From assembly GCA_946482635.1 (NCBI GenBank), contig CAMLSG010000293.1, positions 1-5,232 of the forward strand: 5,232 nt of DNA, read 5' to 3'. Shown here in pieces: positions 1 through 5,232 of this stretch. The notes under the pieces were generated by a model that did not search any database, had not been told where the DNA came from, and saw only the letters and a list, made by a program, of their open reading frames with translations. A program made the translations under genes and the position numbers. The number at the start of each line of letters is the position of its first letter. Within the stretch, counting starts at the first letter, position 1. Source of the stretch: an uncultured Duganella sp. (GTDB taxonomy: Bacteria > Pseudomonadota > Gammaproteobacteria > Burkholderiales > Burkholderiaceae).

Positions 1-344
1 ACCTGGTCGACGTGCTGTGCTACCCGCGCCACAAGATGCGCCTGACCGACCTGGTCACGCCCCTGAAGCCGCTGGAGGCGATGGCCCAGGGCCGGCTGAT
101 GGTGGCTTCCGACGTGGGCGGCCACAAGGAACTGATCGACGACGGCCGCACCGGCGTGCTGTTTGCCGCCGGCGATGCCGCGGCACTGTCGAAGCAGGTG
201 CTGGCGCTGCTGGAAGCGCCGCAGAAATGGCAGGAATTCCGCCAGTCGGGGCGCCGCTTCGTGGAAGAGGAGCGCAACTGGACCGCCAGCGTGGCGCGCT
301 ATTGCAATGTGTACGGCAGCGTCACGGAGAAGGCACTGGCATGA
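1..344 (+). CDS. GT4 glycosyltransferase, exosortase A-associated type (C-terminal part, 5' cut)
   Basis: This is the last 113 residues of a GT-B fold glycosyltransferase; the first whole codon is at base 3. It carries the nucleotide-sugar-binding end of a GT4 enzyme: the YPRH segment, then RLTDLVTPLKPLEAMAQG, ASDVGGHKELI and TGVLFAAGD. It ends in a helix running through EEERNW to the stop. The TPLKPLEAMA and DVGGH signatures are typical of the cytoplasmic glycosyltransferase often found in exosortase A/PEP-CTERM polysaccharide loci (the TIGR04063-like group); that match is from memory of the family. The acidic pair is D16 and E25 of the visible part, separated by eight residues, not the textbook E-x7-E. 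The TGA stop shares bases with the next gene's ATG, implying translational coupling. The N-terminal acceptor domain is outside the window, so acceptor and sugar cannot be inferred. General family call firm; subfamily likely. Confidence 0.88.
   Translation, partial: LVDVLCYPRHKMRLTDLVTPLKPLEAMAQGRLMVASDVGGHKELIDDGRTGVLFAAGDAAALSKQVLALLEAPQKWQEFRQSGRRFVEEERNWTASVARYCNVYGSVTEKALA
326..333 (+). promoter_or_regulatory. Ribosome binding site for the second glycosyltransferase
   Basis: GGAGAAGG lies 7 nt before the ATG at 341, inside the last codons of the preceding gene. It supports 341 as the start, rather than any upstream codon of the same open frame, which runs back out of frame through the first gene. 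With the ATGA overlap it suggests reinitiation or coupled translation. Confidence 0.65.
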
Positions 345-1486
345 ACGCGCCGCAGCCAGCACTTGCCGCCGAACCGCGCGTGGTGGATGCGCCGGAAGTG
401 CAGCGCATCGCGCTGGTCGGCCCGCTGCCGCCGCCCTCCGGCGGCATGGCCAACCAGGCCCTGCAGCTGGCGGGCCTGCTGCGCGATGCCGGCATTGCCG
501 TCGATTTCGTGCAGACCAATGCGCCTTACAGGCCGGCCTGGGCCGGCAAGCTGCGCGGGGTGCGTGCGCTGTTCCGCATGCTGCCCTACCTGGCCAGCCT
601 GTGGCGCGCCGCCGGCCGCGTGCAGGTATTCCATGTGATGGCCAATTCCGGCTGGTCCTGGCACCTGTTTGCCGCGCCCGCGATCTGGATTGCCCACCTG
701 CGCGGCACCCCGGTGGTGGTCAATTACCGGGGCGGCGAAGCCGCCAACTTCCTGAAGCAGGCAGCGGCCTGGATGCGCCCCAGCCTGCGCCGCTGCGCCG
801 CGCTGGCGGTGCCGTCCGGCTTCCTGGCCCACGTCTTCGGCCAGCATGGCATCGAATCGGTGATCGTGCCCAATATCGTCAACCTGGAGCGCTTTGCCGC
901 CAATGCCGCAGCGCATCCGCGCGGCGCCTTGCGCTTGCTGGTGGCGCGCAACCTGGAAGATATCTACGACAACGCCAGCGCCCTGCGCGCTTTTGCGATC
1001 ATCCGCCAGACGCACCCGGAGGCGCAGCTGACGGTGGCCGGATCCGGCCCGCTGCGCAGCGAGCTGGAACAACTGGCGCAGGGACTGGGCGTGGCGCATG
1101 CCGTGCACTTCACCGGCCGCGTCGACACTGCCGACATGCCGGCCCTGTACCGCAATGCCGACATCATGCTGAACCCCAGCCTGGTGGACAATATGCCCAA
1201 TTCCGTGCTGGAAGCGCTGGCCAGCGGCACCCTGGTAGTCAGCACCAATGTCGGCGGCGTGCCCTATGTGGTGGAGGACGGCAAGACCGCGCTGCTGGTG
1301 CCGCCGGCCGATCCGGCAGCCCTGGCGCAAGCCGTGCTGCGCCTGGCCGAGCAACCGGCGCTGGCCGAAGCGCTGCGCAGCGCCGGCCGCGCCAGCGTGG
1401 CGCAGTATGCCTGGTCCAGCGTCAAGCCGCGCCTGCTGGACGTGTACCGCCAGGCGCTGGCAAGCAAAGGAGGGCGCCGCCCATGA
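341..1486 (+). CDS. Glycosyltransferase family 4-like protein (GT-B fold)
   Basis: A 381-residue cytoplasmic glycosyltransferase, a normal length for GT4, predicted to move a sugar from an activated nucleotide donor to a lipid-linked glycan. Residues 22-39 form the N-terminal Rossmann start with a glycine-rich loop (LVGPLPPPSGGMA). Residues 125-132 (VVVNYRGG) and 157-179 (VPSGF to VPNIV) end the acceptor domain. The donor domain starts near 198 (LLVARNLEDIYDN), followed by VAGSGPLR (232-239), HFTGRV (256-261), the D283-x7-E291 motif in SLVDNMPNSVLEALASG, then STNVGGVPYVVEDG (301-314). Asp replaces the usual first Glu of E-x7-E, and the RL-x-KG donor-phosphate motif reads ARNLEDIYD. No transmembrane segment or signal peptide is seen. 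The start overlaps the upstream stop by ATGA and the stop overlaps the next start the same way. Family call firm; donor and acceptor unknown. Confidence 0.9.
   Translation: MNAPQPALAAEPRVVDAPEVQRIALVGPLPPPSGGMANQALQLAGLLRDAGIAVDFVQTNAPYRPAWAGKLRGVRALFRMLPYLASLWRAAGRVQVFHVMANSGWSWHLFAAPAIWIAHLRGTPVVVNYRGGEAANFLKQAAAWMRPSLRRCAALAVPSGFLAHVFGQHGIESVIVPNIVNLERFAANAAAHPRGALRLLVARNLEDIYDNASALRAFAIIRQTHPEAQLTVAGSGPLRSELEQLAQGLGVAHAVHFTGRVDTADMPALYRNADIMLNPSLVDNMPNSVLEALASGTLVVSTNVGGVPYVVEDGKTALLVPPADPAALAQAVLRLAEQPALAEALRSAGRASVAQYAWSSVKPRLLDVYRQALASKGGRRP
1466..1473 (+). promoter_or_regulatory. Strong ribosome binding site for the CapK-like gene
   Basis: AAAGGAGG sits 9 nt before the ATG at 1483 and is nearly a full anti-Shine-Dalgarno match. 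It lies in the final codons of the second glycosyltransferase gene and fixes 1483 as the start, although the same frame stays open far upstream. It is the strongest ribosome binding site in the window. Confidence 0.75.
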
Positions 1487-2853
1487 TCTACACCGCCCTG
1501 GTTTCCGGCGTGCTGTTCCCGCTGCACGAGAAGCTGAAGAAGCACAGCAGCGTAGCCGTGCGCCGCCATATGGAGCAGACCCAGTACTGGCCGCCGGCCC
1601 GGCTGCAGGAATTGCAGCTGGAGCGCTTGCGCGCCTTGCTGCTGCGCGCCCAGCAGCGCGTCCCGTATTACCGCGCGGCCTTCGCGCGCATCGGCTTCGA
1701 CGCCGCGCGCGACTTGCAGGGCGTGCCGGACCTGGTACGCCTGCCTTTGCTGGACAAGGCCGCGATCCGCGAAAACATCGAAACGCTGAAGGCGGACGAC
1801 GCCCAGAACCTGGTGCGCTACAACACCGGCGGCTCCACCGGCGCCCCGCTGACCTTCTTCGTCGGGCGCCACCGCGTGAGCCACGACGTGGCAGCCAAGT
1901 GGCGCGCCACGCGCTGGTGGAATGTCGATATCGGCGACCGCGAAATCGTGATCTGGGGCTCGCCCATCGAATTGAGCGCGCAGGACCGCGTGCGCATGGT
2001 ACGCGACACCCTGATGCGCACCGAGCTGATGTCGGCCTTCGCCACCACCGAGGCCGGGCTGGATGGCCATGTGGAGCGCATCCGCCGGCGCAAGCCGAAA
2101 ATGCTGTTCGGCTACCCGACCGTGCTGGCGCGCATCGCCGCGCATGCCGAAGACAAGGGCATCCGCCTCGACCAGCTGGGCATCCGCGTCGCCTTCGTCA
2201 CCTCCGAATGCCTGTATCCTTCGCAGCGCGAGCAGATCGAGCGCGTGTTCGGCTGCCCGGTGGCGAATGGCTACGGCGGCCGCGACGCGGGCTTCATTGC
2301 CCACCAGTGCCCCGCCGGCAAGCTGCACATCACGAGCGAAGATATCGTGATCGAAGTGCTTGACCCCGAAGGCAGGCAGCTGCCGCCCGGCGAATCGGGC
2401 GAGATTGTCGTGACCCATTTGCAGTCGGGCGATTTTCCCTTCATCCGCTACCGCACCGGCGACGTCGGCGCGCTGGACCCCGAGCCATGCAGTTGCGGAC
2501 GCACCCTGCCGGTGCTGAAGGAAATCCACGGCCGCACCACCGACTTCCTGATCAACCAGGACGGCACCCTGATCCACAGCGCCGCGCTGGCCTACATCAT
2601 GCGCGACCTGCCGGCAGTGCGCGCCTTCAAGGTGATCCAGGAGACGCTGGACTGGACCCGGGTGCAGATCGTGTACGATGGCCAGTTCGACGACCAGGCG
2701 CGGCAAACCGTCGAAGCCGGCTTCCATGCGCGCATGGGCAAGCAGGTGAAGATCGACGTCGAGCTGGTGCCTGAAATCCTGCCGGAAAAGAGCGGCAAAT
2801 ACCGCTATTGCGTAACCAAGCTGGAGACCCCATGGAACGCCTTGACGAAGTAA
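1483..2853 (+). CDS. CapK/PaaK-like adenylate-forming enzyme (phenylacetate-CoA ligase family)
   Basis: A 456-residue soluble member of the ANL adenylate-forming superfamily, which activates a carboxylic acid as an acyl-AMP and often passes it to CoA or another acceptor. Residues 1-65 match the CapK-type N-terminus (LFPLHEKLKK, then QRVPYYRAAF at 58-67). The phosphate-binding loop is YNTGGSTGAP (113-122). The aromatic/adenine-binding motif is NGYGGRDAGFIAHQCP (262-277), where many relatives have YGSRE. Then come ESGEIVVTHL (304-313), FIRYRTGD (320-327) containing the ribose-binding Asp, CSCGRTLPVL (336-345), the hinge GRTTDF (350-355), and a C-terminal lysine region LPEKSGKYRY (433-442). All core motifs look intact, so an active enzyme is expected. 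Such proteins occur in capsule and exosortase-linked polysaccharide clusters, where their substrate is mostly unknown. It is distinct from the larger exosortase-associated acyl-CoA ligase. Family firm; substrate not inferable. Confidence 0.9.
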   Translation: MIYTALVSGVLFPLHEKLKKHSSVAVRRHMEQTQYWPPARLQELQLERLRALLLRAQQRVPYYRAAFARIGFDAARDLQGVPDLVRLPLLDKAAIRENIETLKADDAQNLVRYNTGGSTGAPLTFFVGRHRVSHDVAAKWRATRWWNVDIGDREIVIWGSPIELSAQDRVRMVRDTLMRTELMSAFATTEAGLDGHVERIRRRKPKMLFGYPTVLARIAAHAEDKGIRLDQLGIRVAFVTSECLYPSQREQIERVFGCPVANGYGGRDAGFIAHQCPAGKLHITSEDIVIEVLDPEGRQLPPGESGEIVVTHLQSGDFPFIRYRTGDVGALDPEPCSCGRTLPVLKEIHGRTTDFLINQDGTLIHSAALAYIMRDLPAVRAFKVIQETLDWTRVQIVYDGQFDDQARQTVEAGFHARMGKQVKIDVELVPEILPEKSGKYRYCVTKLETPWNALTK

Positions 2854-2856
2854 GCT

Positions 2857-2862
2857 GGGAGG
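2857..2862 (+). promoter_or_regulatory. Ribosome binding site with short spacing for the O-ligase gene
   Basis: GGGAGG lies only 4 nt before the ATG at 2867, in the 13-nt gap after the TAA of the CapK-like gene. The spacing is shorter than usual, so this may be the weakest start in the operon. The encoded N-terminus (MRDILVTLI) is typical of the family, which supports the start despite the spacing. Confidence 0.55.
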
Positions 2863-2866
2863 CGCC

Positions 2867-4162
2867 ATGCGCGACATACTCGTTACCCTGATCGTATTCG
2901 GTTCGCTGCCGTTCATTTTCAAGCGGCCGTTCTACGGCGCCGTGCTGTGGATCTGGATCAGCGTGATGAACCCGCACACGCAGAGCTGGGGCTGGGCGCA
3001 GACGATGCCGTTTGCAGCCATCATCGGCGGGACAACCTTGCTGGCAATGATGGCCAAGCCGAAGGAAGTCAATTTTCCGAACACGGCGCTGACCTGGCTG
3101 CTGATCGCCTTTACCGGCTGGATGTGCCTGTCGACGCTGTTTGCTATCGGGCCGGACAATCCATTGCCGATCCTGAAGAAGGTGCTGAAGATCATGGCCA
3201 TGACCGTGGTGGTGTTCATGCTGGTACGTACCCGCAAGGACATCGAGATGCTGGTCTGGGCTATTGTCATCTCGCTCGGCTATTACGGGGTAAAAGGCGG
3301 CTTGTTCACCATCCGCAGCGGCGGCGCCTACCGCGTGTGGGGACCGATGGGCACCTTCATCGAGGGCAATAACGAGATCGCGCTGGCGCTGATCATGGTG
3401 GTGCCGCTGATGATGTACCTGGTGCCCCTGGTCGCCAACCGCTGGGGCAAGCGGGCGCTATGGCTGGCGGCAGGCCTGTGCGCGCTGGCGTCCCTTGGTT
3501 CGTATTCGCGCGGCGCGGCATTGGCGCTGGCCGCCATGCTGGCTTTCCTGTGGCTGAAGAGCCAGGAAAAAGCGAGGCTGGGCGCGCTGCTGCTGGTGCT
3601 GGCGCCGCTGGCGCTGGTTTTCATGCCGGAGCAGTGGCACGCCCGCATCGATACCATCAACAGCTATGAGCAGGACGGTTCGGCGATGGGACGCATCAAC
3701 GCGTGGAAAATGGCCATCAACCTGGCCGCCGACCACCCCTTGTTCGGGGGCGGCTTCCAGATCTACAACAGGTTTATCTTCCAGCTGTATGCCCCCCGCC
3801 CGGACGACGTGCACGCGGCGCACAGCATTTACTTCCAGGTGCTTGGCGAGCACGGTTATGTCGGCCTGTTGCTTTACCTGTTGATTTACCTGGTGGTATG
3901 GCGCAACGGGACGTGGGTGATCAAGCATGCCGGCGAAGTTCCGGAGCTGGAATGGGCGACGCGCCTGGTGCGGATGCTGCAGGTAAGCCTGGTCGGCTTT
4001 TTGGTGGGCGGCGCCTTCCTCAGCCTGGCCTATTTCGACGTGCCCTATTACATCATGGTGATCATGGTGGCGACCCGCCTGCTGGTTGAAAGGACGCTCA
4101 AGGAACGGGCGGCCAGGCCACCGGCGGCGGTGCAGGTGGAGGAGGCGCAGGGTGTGGCTTAA
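2867..4162 (+). CDS. O-antigen ligase-like membrane protein, probable exosortase A-associated O-glycosylation ligase
   Basis: A 431-residue inner-membrane protein with roughly eleven or twelve hydrophobic segments, for example near 5-17, 21-37, 46-62, 73-95, 107-121, 127-141, 166-190, 197-230, 238-254, 330-347 and 372-406. It belongs to the Wzy/WaaL superfamily, which transfers or polymerises undecaprenyl-linked glycans on the periplasmic side. The N-terminus, with MNPHTQSWGWA at 34-44, and the motif GTFIEGNNEIAL (162-173) resemble the exosortase A-associated ligase group (TIGR03097-like). Wzy_C features are SYSRGAALAL (212-221, R215), then a likely periplasmic loop holding RINAWKMAI (276-284), ADHPLFGGGF (288-297) and the conserved histidine motif AHSIYFQVLGEHG (318-330, H319 and E328). 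The last 25 residues are charged and hydrophilic. Their codons contain the ribosome binding site of the next gene. Whether it acts as ligase or polymerase cannot be told from sequence. Confidence 0.87.
   Translation: MRDILVTLIVFGSLPFIFKRPFYGAVLWIWISVMNPHTQSWGWAQTMPFAAIIGGTTLLAMMAKPKEVNFPNTALTWLLIAFTGWMCLSTLFAIGPDNPLPILKKVLKIMAMTVVVFMLVRTRKDIEMLVWAIVISLGYYGVKGGLFTIRSGGAYRVWGPMGTFIEGNNEIALALIMVVPLMMYLVPLVANRWGKRALWLAAGLCALASLGSYSRGAALALAAMLAFLWLKSQEKARLGALLLVLAPLALVFMPEQWHARIDTINSYEQDGSAMGRINAWKMAINLAADHPLFGGGFQIYNRFIFQLYAPRPDDVHAAHSIYFQVLGEHGYVGLLLYLLIYLVVWRNGTWVIKHAGEVPELEWATRLVRMLQVSLVGFLVGGAFLSLAYFDVPYYIMVIMVATRLLVERTLKERAARPPAAVQVEEAQGVA
4138..4145 (+). promoter_or_regulatory. Ribosome binding site that decides the GTG start of the deacetylase
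   Basis: GGAGGAGG lies 6 nt before GTG at 4152, inside the last codons (Val-Glu-Glu) of the O-ligase gene. The longer reading starting from TTG at 4086 would add a 22-residue Arg-rich leader that is just the shadow of the ligase frame. No ATG fits, so GTG 4152 is the best start. Confidence 0.7.
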
Positions 4163-5123
4163 GCAGCAGATCGAGCGCGGCGCGCTGTCGCTGCTGTCGG
4201 GCGGCGGACGCCGCGCGCCGGCAATCCTGATCTACCATCGCGTATTGCCCAAGGCCGACCCGCTGTTTCCGGGGGAAGTGCACCGCGAACAGTTCGAGCG
4301 CCAGCTTGGCTGGCTCAAGTCGCGCTTCAATGTGCTGCCGCTGCTCGATGCGGTAGGCCTGGCGGCGCAAGGGCGCTTGCCAGCGCGCTCGGCCTGCATC
4401 ACCTTCGACGACGGTTATGCCGACAACGCTGAAGTCGCGTTGCCGGTGCTGCAGCGGCATGGCCTGCATGCGACCTTTTTCATTGCCACCGGCTTCCTTG
4501 ACGGCGGCCGCATGTGGAACGATACCGTGATCGAGGCGGTGCGGCGGGCGCCGGGCGATGTCCTCGATGCGAGCGCGCTGGGGCTGGGCCGGCACGCCAT
4601 CGGCGACTGGGATGCGCGCCGCAGCGCCATTCGCGCCCTGGTGGGACAGCTCAAATACCTGCCGATGGCGCAGCGGCTGCAGGAAGTCGGCAAGGTGGCC
4701 AGCTTGTCCGGCGCAGAGTTGCCGCGCGACCTGATGATGAGCAGCGAGCAGTTGCGCCAGCTGCATGGCGCCGGCATGGGCATCGGCGGCCATACGGTCA
4801 ACCATCCGATCCTGGCGCGCTTGCCGGCCGCCGAGGCACGGCAGGAAATCGCGCAGGGCAGGGCCGCGCTGGAAGCGGCGCTCGACGCGCCGGTGCGCGT
4901 GTTTGCCTATCCAAACGGCAAGCCGGGCCAGGATTACCTGCCGGAGCACGTTGCGATGGTGCGCGAGATGGGCTTCGACGCGGCCGTGTCGACCGCCTGG
5001 GGCGCCAGCCGCGGCGAGACGGACTGGTACCAGCTGCCGCGCTTCACGCCGTGGGACCAGGGGATCGGCAAGTTCGGCCTGCGCCTGGCCCGCAATATGC
5101 TGCAGCCGGCCGAGCGCGTTTAG
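4152..5123 (+). CDS. NodB-type polysaccharide deacetylase, predicted cytoplasmic
   Basis: A 323-residue carbohydrate esterase family 4-like protein, predicted to remove N-acetyl (or O-acetyl) groups from a sugar using a divalent metal. It starts at GTG. The β-strand ILIYHRVL (25-32) is followed by motif 1, TFDDGYADN (84-92), with catalytic base D86 and metal ligand D87. Motif 2 is GGHTVNHPIL (212-221), with metal ligands H214 and H218. Motif 3 is FAYPNGKPG (251-259), and LPRF appears at 295-298. About 125 residues separate motifs 1 and 2, longer than in compact NodB proteins; the insert includes MWNDTVIEAV (121-130) and LKYLP (167-171). No signal peptide or transmembrane segment is visible, so it probably acts on a cytoplasmic lipid-linked or nucleotide-linked sugar. 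It overlaps the O-ligase gene by 11 nt and closes the operon. Core residues are intact, so activity is likely; the substrate is unknown. Confidence 0.88.
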   Translation: MWLKQQIERGALSLLSGGGRRAPAILIYHRVLPKADPLFPGEVHREQFERQLGWLKSRFNVLPLLDAVGLAAQGRLPARSACITFDDGYADNAEVALPVLQRHGLHATFFIATGFLDGGRMWNDTVIEAVRRAPGDVLDASALGLGRHAIGDWDARRSAIRALVGQLKYLPMAQRLQEVGKVASLSGAELPRDLMMSSEQLRQLHGAGMGIGGHTVNHPILARLPAAEARQEIAQGRAALEAALDAPVRVFAYPNGKPGQDYLPEHVAMVREMGFDAAVSTAWGASRGETDWYQLPRFTPWDQGIGKFGLRLARNMLQPAERV

Positions 5124-5232
5124 CCGGCGTCGCTGTCGCCCTTGCGCAGGCGCGACAGCAGGGCGGAAGCCTGTTCATTGAGCGGCAAGCCGTGGCGCCT
5201 GAGCAGCTGCACGTGCAGCACCAGGTTTTCCA
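5120..5232 (-). CDS. C-terminal end of a convergent unidentified protein (cut by right edge)
   Basis: The minus strand reads 36 whole codons, from GAA at 5230 to a TAA at 5122-5120. They encode a Leu/Arg-rich tail beginning ENLVLHVQLLRRHG and ending RKGDSDAG. Codon choice (CTG, CGC, GGC, GTG, CAG) matches the confident genes, and a hydrophilic Gly/Asp-rich end is natural for a C-terminus, so I take it as real coding. The stop overlaps the stop of the deacetylase gene by 4 nt. The codon before GAA is split by the window edge and reads NTG, so it could be leucine, valine or even a start codon; a 37-residue protein is therefore possible but less likely than a longer gene. No motif is recognised and no function is proposed. 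Confidence 0.6.
   Translation of the reverse strand, partial: ENLVLHVQLLRRHGLPLNEQASALLSRLRKGDSDAG
5132..5159. terminator. Hairpin after the operon, candidate transcription end
   Basis: GCTGTCGC (5132-5139) pairs perfectly with GCGACAGC (5152-5159). An inner CCT (5140-5142) pairs with AGG (5148-5150), leaving one bulged C and a 5-nt loop. The hairpin begins 8 nt after the deacetylase stop and lies within the last codons of the convergent gene. Neither strand has a T run after it, so it is not a classic intrinsic terminator. It could be a weak bidirectional terminator, an RNA 3'-end stabiliser, or chance in GC-rich coding DNA. Confidence 0.35.

Noticed and set aside
17..340. Upstream extension of the second glycosyltransferase frame
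   Set aside because: The extension is a Pro/Arg/Gly-rich shadow of the first gene. The ATG at 341 has a ribosome binding site and gives a normal GT4 N-terminus.
299..1354. Open frame of 351 codons on the minus strand
   Set aside because: It is antisense to the second glycosyltransferase, rich in Gly, Gln, His and Arg with no recognisable domain, and is a compositional shadow.
163..1482. Upstream extension of the CapK-like frame, suggesting a fusion
   Set aside because: The frame is open only because of GC bias. The translation is Arg/Ala-rich noise, and the strong AAAGGAGG site places the start at 1483.
2832..2891. Small 19-codon ATG frame bridging the CapK-like and O-ligase genes
   Set aside because: It overlaps both genes in another frame, has no convincing ribosome binding site and no homologue I recognise.
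1264..2922. Long open frame of 552 codons on the minus strand
   Set aside because: It is antisense to the CapK-like gene, which has clear family motifs. Long antisense frames are expected in GC-rich DNA with G/C third positions. The translation is low-complexity (Ala, Gln, His, Arg) with no motif.
4086..4151. TTG start giving the deacetylase an Arg-rich leader
   Set aside because: TTG is a poor start, the leader is the shadow of the ligase tail, and GTG 4152 has a near-perfect ribosome binding site at 6 nt.
1..5232. CRISPR arrays, tRNA or rRNA genes, insertion sequences, riboswitches and internal promoters
   Set aside because: Reading through both strands showed no regular direct repeats, transposase motifs, tRNA-like folds or long non-coding leaders. 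Nearly every base lies in the six coding regions.

Overview
The window is GC-rich, with strong G/C preference at third codon positions (CTG, CGC, GGC, GCC dominate). It is almost entirely coding. Gene content and protein style point to a betaproteobacterium, most likely Oxalobacteraceae such as Massilia, Duganella or Janthinobacterium. That taxonomic call is inference from style and was not tested by any search.

Five genes lie head to tail on the + strand: (1) the C-terminal part of a GT4 glycosyltransferase resembling the exosortase A-associated type (1-344, cut by the left edge); (2) a complete second GT4-like glycosyltransferase (341-1486); (3) a CapK/PaaK-like adenylate-forming enzyme (1483-2853); (4) a polytopic O-antigen-ligase-like membrane protein of the kind called 'probable O-glycosylation ligase, exosortase A-associated' (2867-4162); (5) a NodB-type polysaccharide deacetylase without a signal peptide (4152-5123). 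The junctions are ATGA overlap, ATGA overlap, 13-nt gap and 11-nt overlap, so this looks like one translationally coupled operon whose promoter lies upstream of the window. A sixth reading frame enters from the right on the - strand. Its stop codon overlaps the stop of gene 5, and an 11-bp hairpin lies inside it.

The genes fit one pathway. The two glycosyltransferases would build an oligosaccharide on a lipid carrier in the cytoplasm. The deacetylase and the adenylate-forming enzyme would modify it, or a precursor. The membrane ligase would polymerise the exported glycan or transfer it to an acceptor. In betaproteobacteria such sets commonly sit beside the exosortase A (XrtA)/PEP-CTERM genes, but no exosortase, PEP-CTERM protein, flippase or polymerase-partner gene is visible here, so the link rests on family resemblance. 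No tRNA, rRNA, mobile element, CRISPR array or gene-free stretch over 300 bases was seen. I found no clearly new system. The most open question is what the adenylate-forming enzyme adds to the glycan.
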